A stretch of 5,425 bases of DNA from Rhodospirillales bacterium (lineage in GTDB: Bacteria > Pseudomonadota > Alphaproteobacteria > Acetobacterales > Acetobacteraceae), in contig JAGWIL010000122.1 in assembly GCA_028866335.1 (NCBI GenBank), forward strand, positions 1 to 5,425. The letters run 5' to 3'. Of this stretch, positions 5,265 to 5,425 are shown in pieces (the stretch's first letter is position 1; each line of letters starts with the position of its first letter). Made by a program: the position numbers and the translations under genes. The notes under the pieces were generated by a model. The model did not search any database. It was not told the DNA's origin and saw only the letters and a program-made list of their open reading frames with translations.

Positions 5265-5425
5265 ATGAAGTTGCCCCGTTTGTGCCTGCTGGCCCTGCCT
5301 TTGGCCCTTGCCGCTTGCAATGCCAATGGCCGCCGTGCGCAAGGCGATTTCAACGCTGCGGGAGATAATCTTGGCCAGAGCCATATCGGCAGCGGTTTCA
5401 ACGACATTGGGAAAGGCTTTAGCGA
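5265..5425 (+). CDS. Small lipoprotein, N-terminal part (runs off right edge)
   Basis: Fifty-three complete codons are visible before the window ends, with no stop. The N-terminus MKLPRLCLLALPLALAAC is a clear lipoprotein signal peptide: two basic residues, a leucine/alanine core and lipobox LAAC (15-18), with C18 as the lipidated cysteine. The next residues, NANG, contain no aspartate at +2, so outer-membrane sorting is likely. The mature part is glycine- and asparagine-rich with spaced glycines and a loosely repeated FN..G pattern (FNAAG, then FNDIG), suggestive of a short amphipathic, glycine-zipper-like segment. AAGGA (5251-5255) lies 9 nt upstream of the ATG. I do not recognise the family. 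An entericidin-like or other small envelope lipoprotein is possible, but nothing specific supports it. It is divergent from the reductase gene. Confidence 0.75.
   Translation, partial: MKLPRLCLLALPLALAACNANGRRAQGDFNAAGDNLGQSHIGSGFNDIGKGFS

Overview
The window is chromosomal DNA from an alphaproteobacterium of moderately high GC. The strongest taxonomic evidence is a PopZ-type (DUF2497) polar organizer sitting between a TolC-family outer-membrane factor and valS, the gene neighbourhood I associate with alphaproteobacteria. The protein sequences look most like Acetobacteraceae (acidophile or acetic-acid-bacterium type), but that finer placement is inference from memory. There are no mobile elements, CRISPR arrays, rRNA genes or clearly foreign segments.

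Layout. On the minus strand, from about 4045 down to the left edge, lies a tight four-gene block transcribed right to left. A PCMT-family methyltransferase (4045-3389) is followed after 2 nt by tolC (3386-1908), after 9 nt by popZ (1898-1203), and after a 48-nt gap by valS (from 1154), which runs off the left edge after about 384 codons. The valS gap contains a very stable GC-rich hairpin placed directly against the Shine-Dalgarno. A plausible sigma-70 promoter (TTGAGT, 18-bp spacer, TATAAG) sits just upstream of the methyltransferase gene. tolC has no visible Shine-Dalgarno and is probably translated by coupling to the upstream gene.

Divergent from this operon, on the plus strand, is tRNA-Cys(GCA) at 4189-4262, with its own promoter-like sequence and an encoded CCA. 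It converges, with 15 nt between, on a minus-strand aldo/keto reductase (5120-4278) that closely resembles E. coli YeaE and has a complete catalytic tetrad. A 144-bp divergent intergenic region with two short inverted repeats separates the reductase from a small plus-strand lipoprotein gene (from 5265), which is cut by the right edge.

How the genes relate. The operon combines a possible protein-repair methyltransferase, an outer-membrane channel, a cell-pole scaffold and an essential aminoacyl-tRNA synthetase. These do not form one pathway, so the clustering more likely reflects shared housekeeping expression. No new system is evident. The most useful second looks are the degenerate signature of the methyltransferase, the hairpin in front of valS and the unrecognised lipoprotein. 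Many long open frames here, including a 539-codon antisense frame over valS and popZ, are coding shadows.
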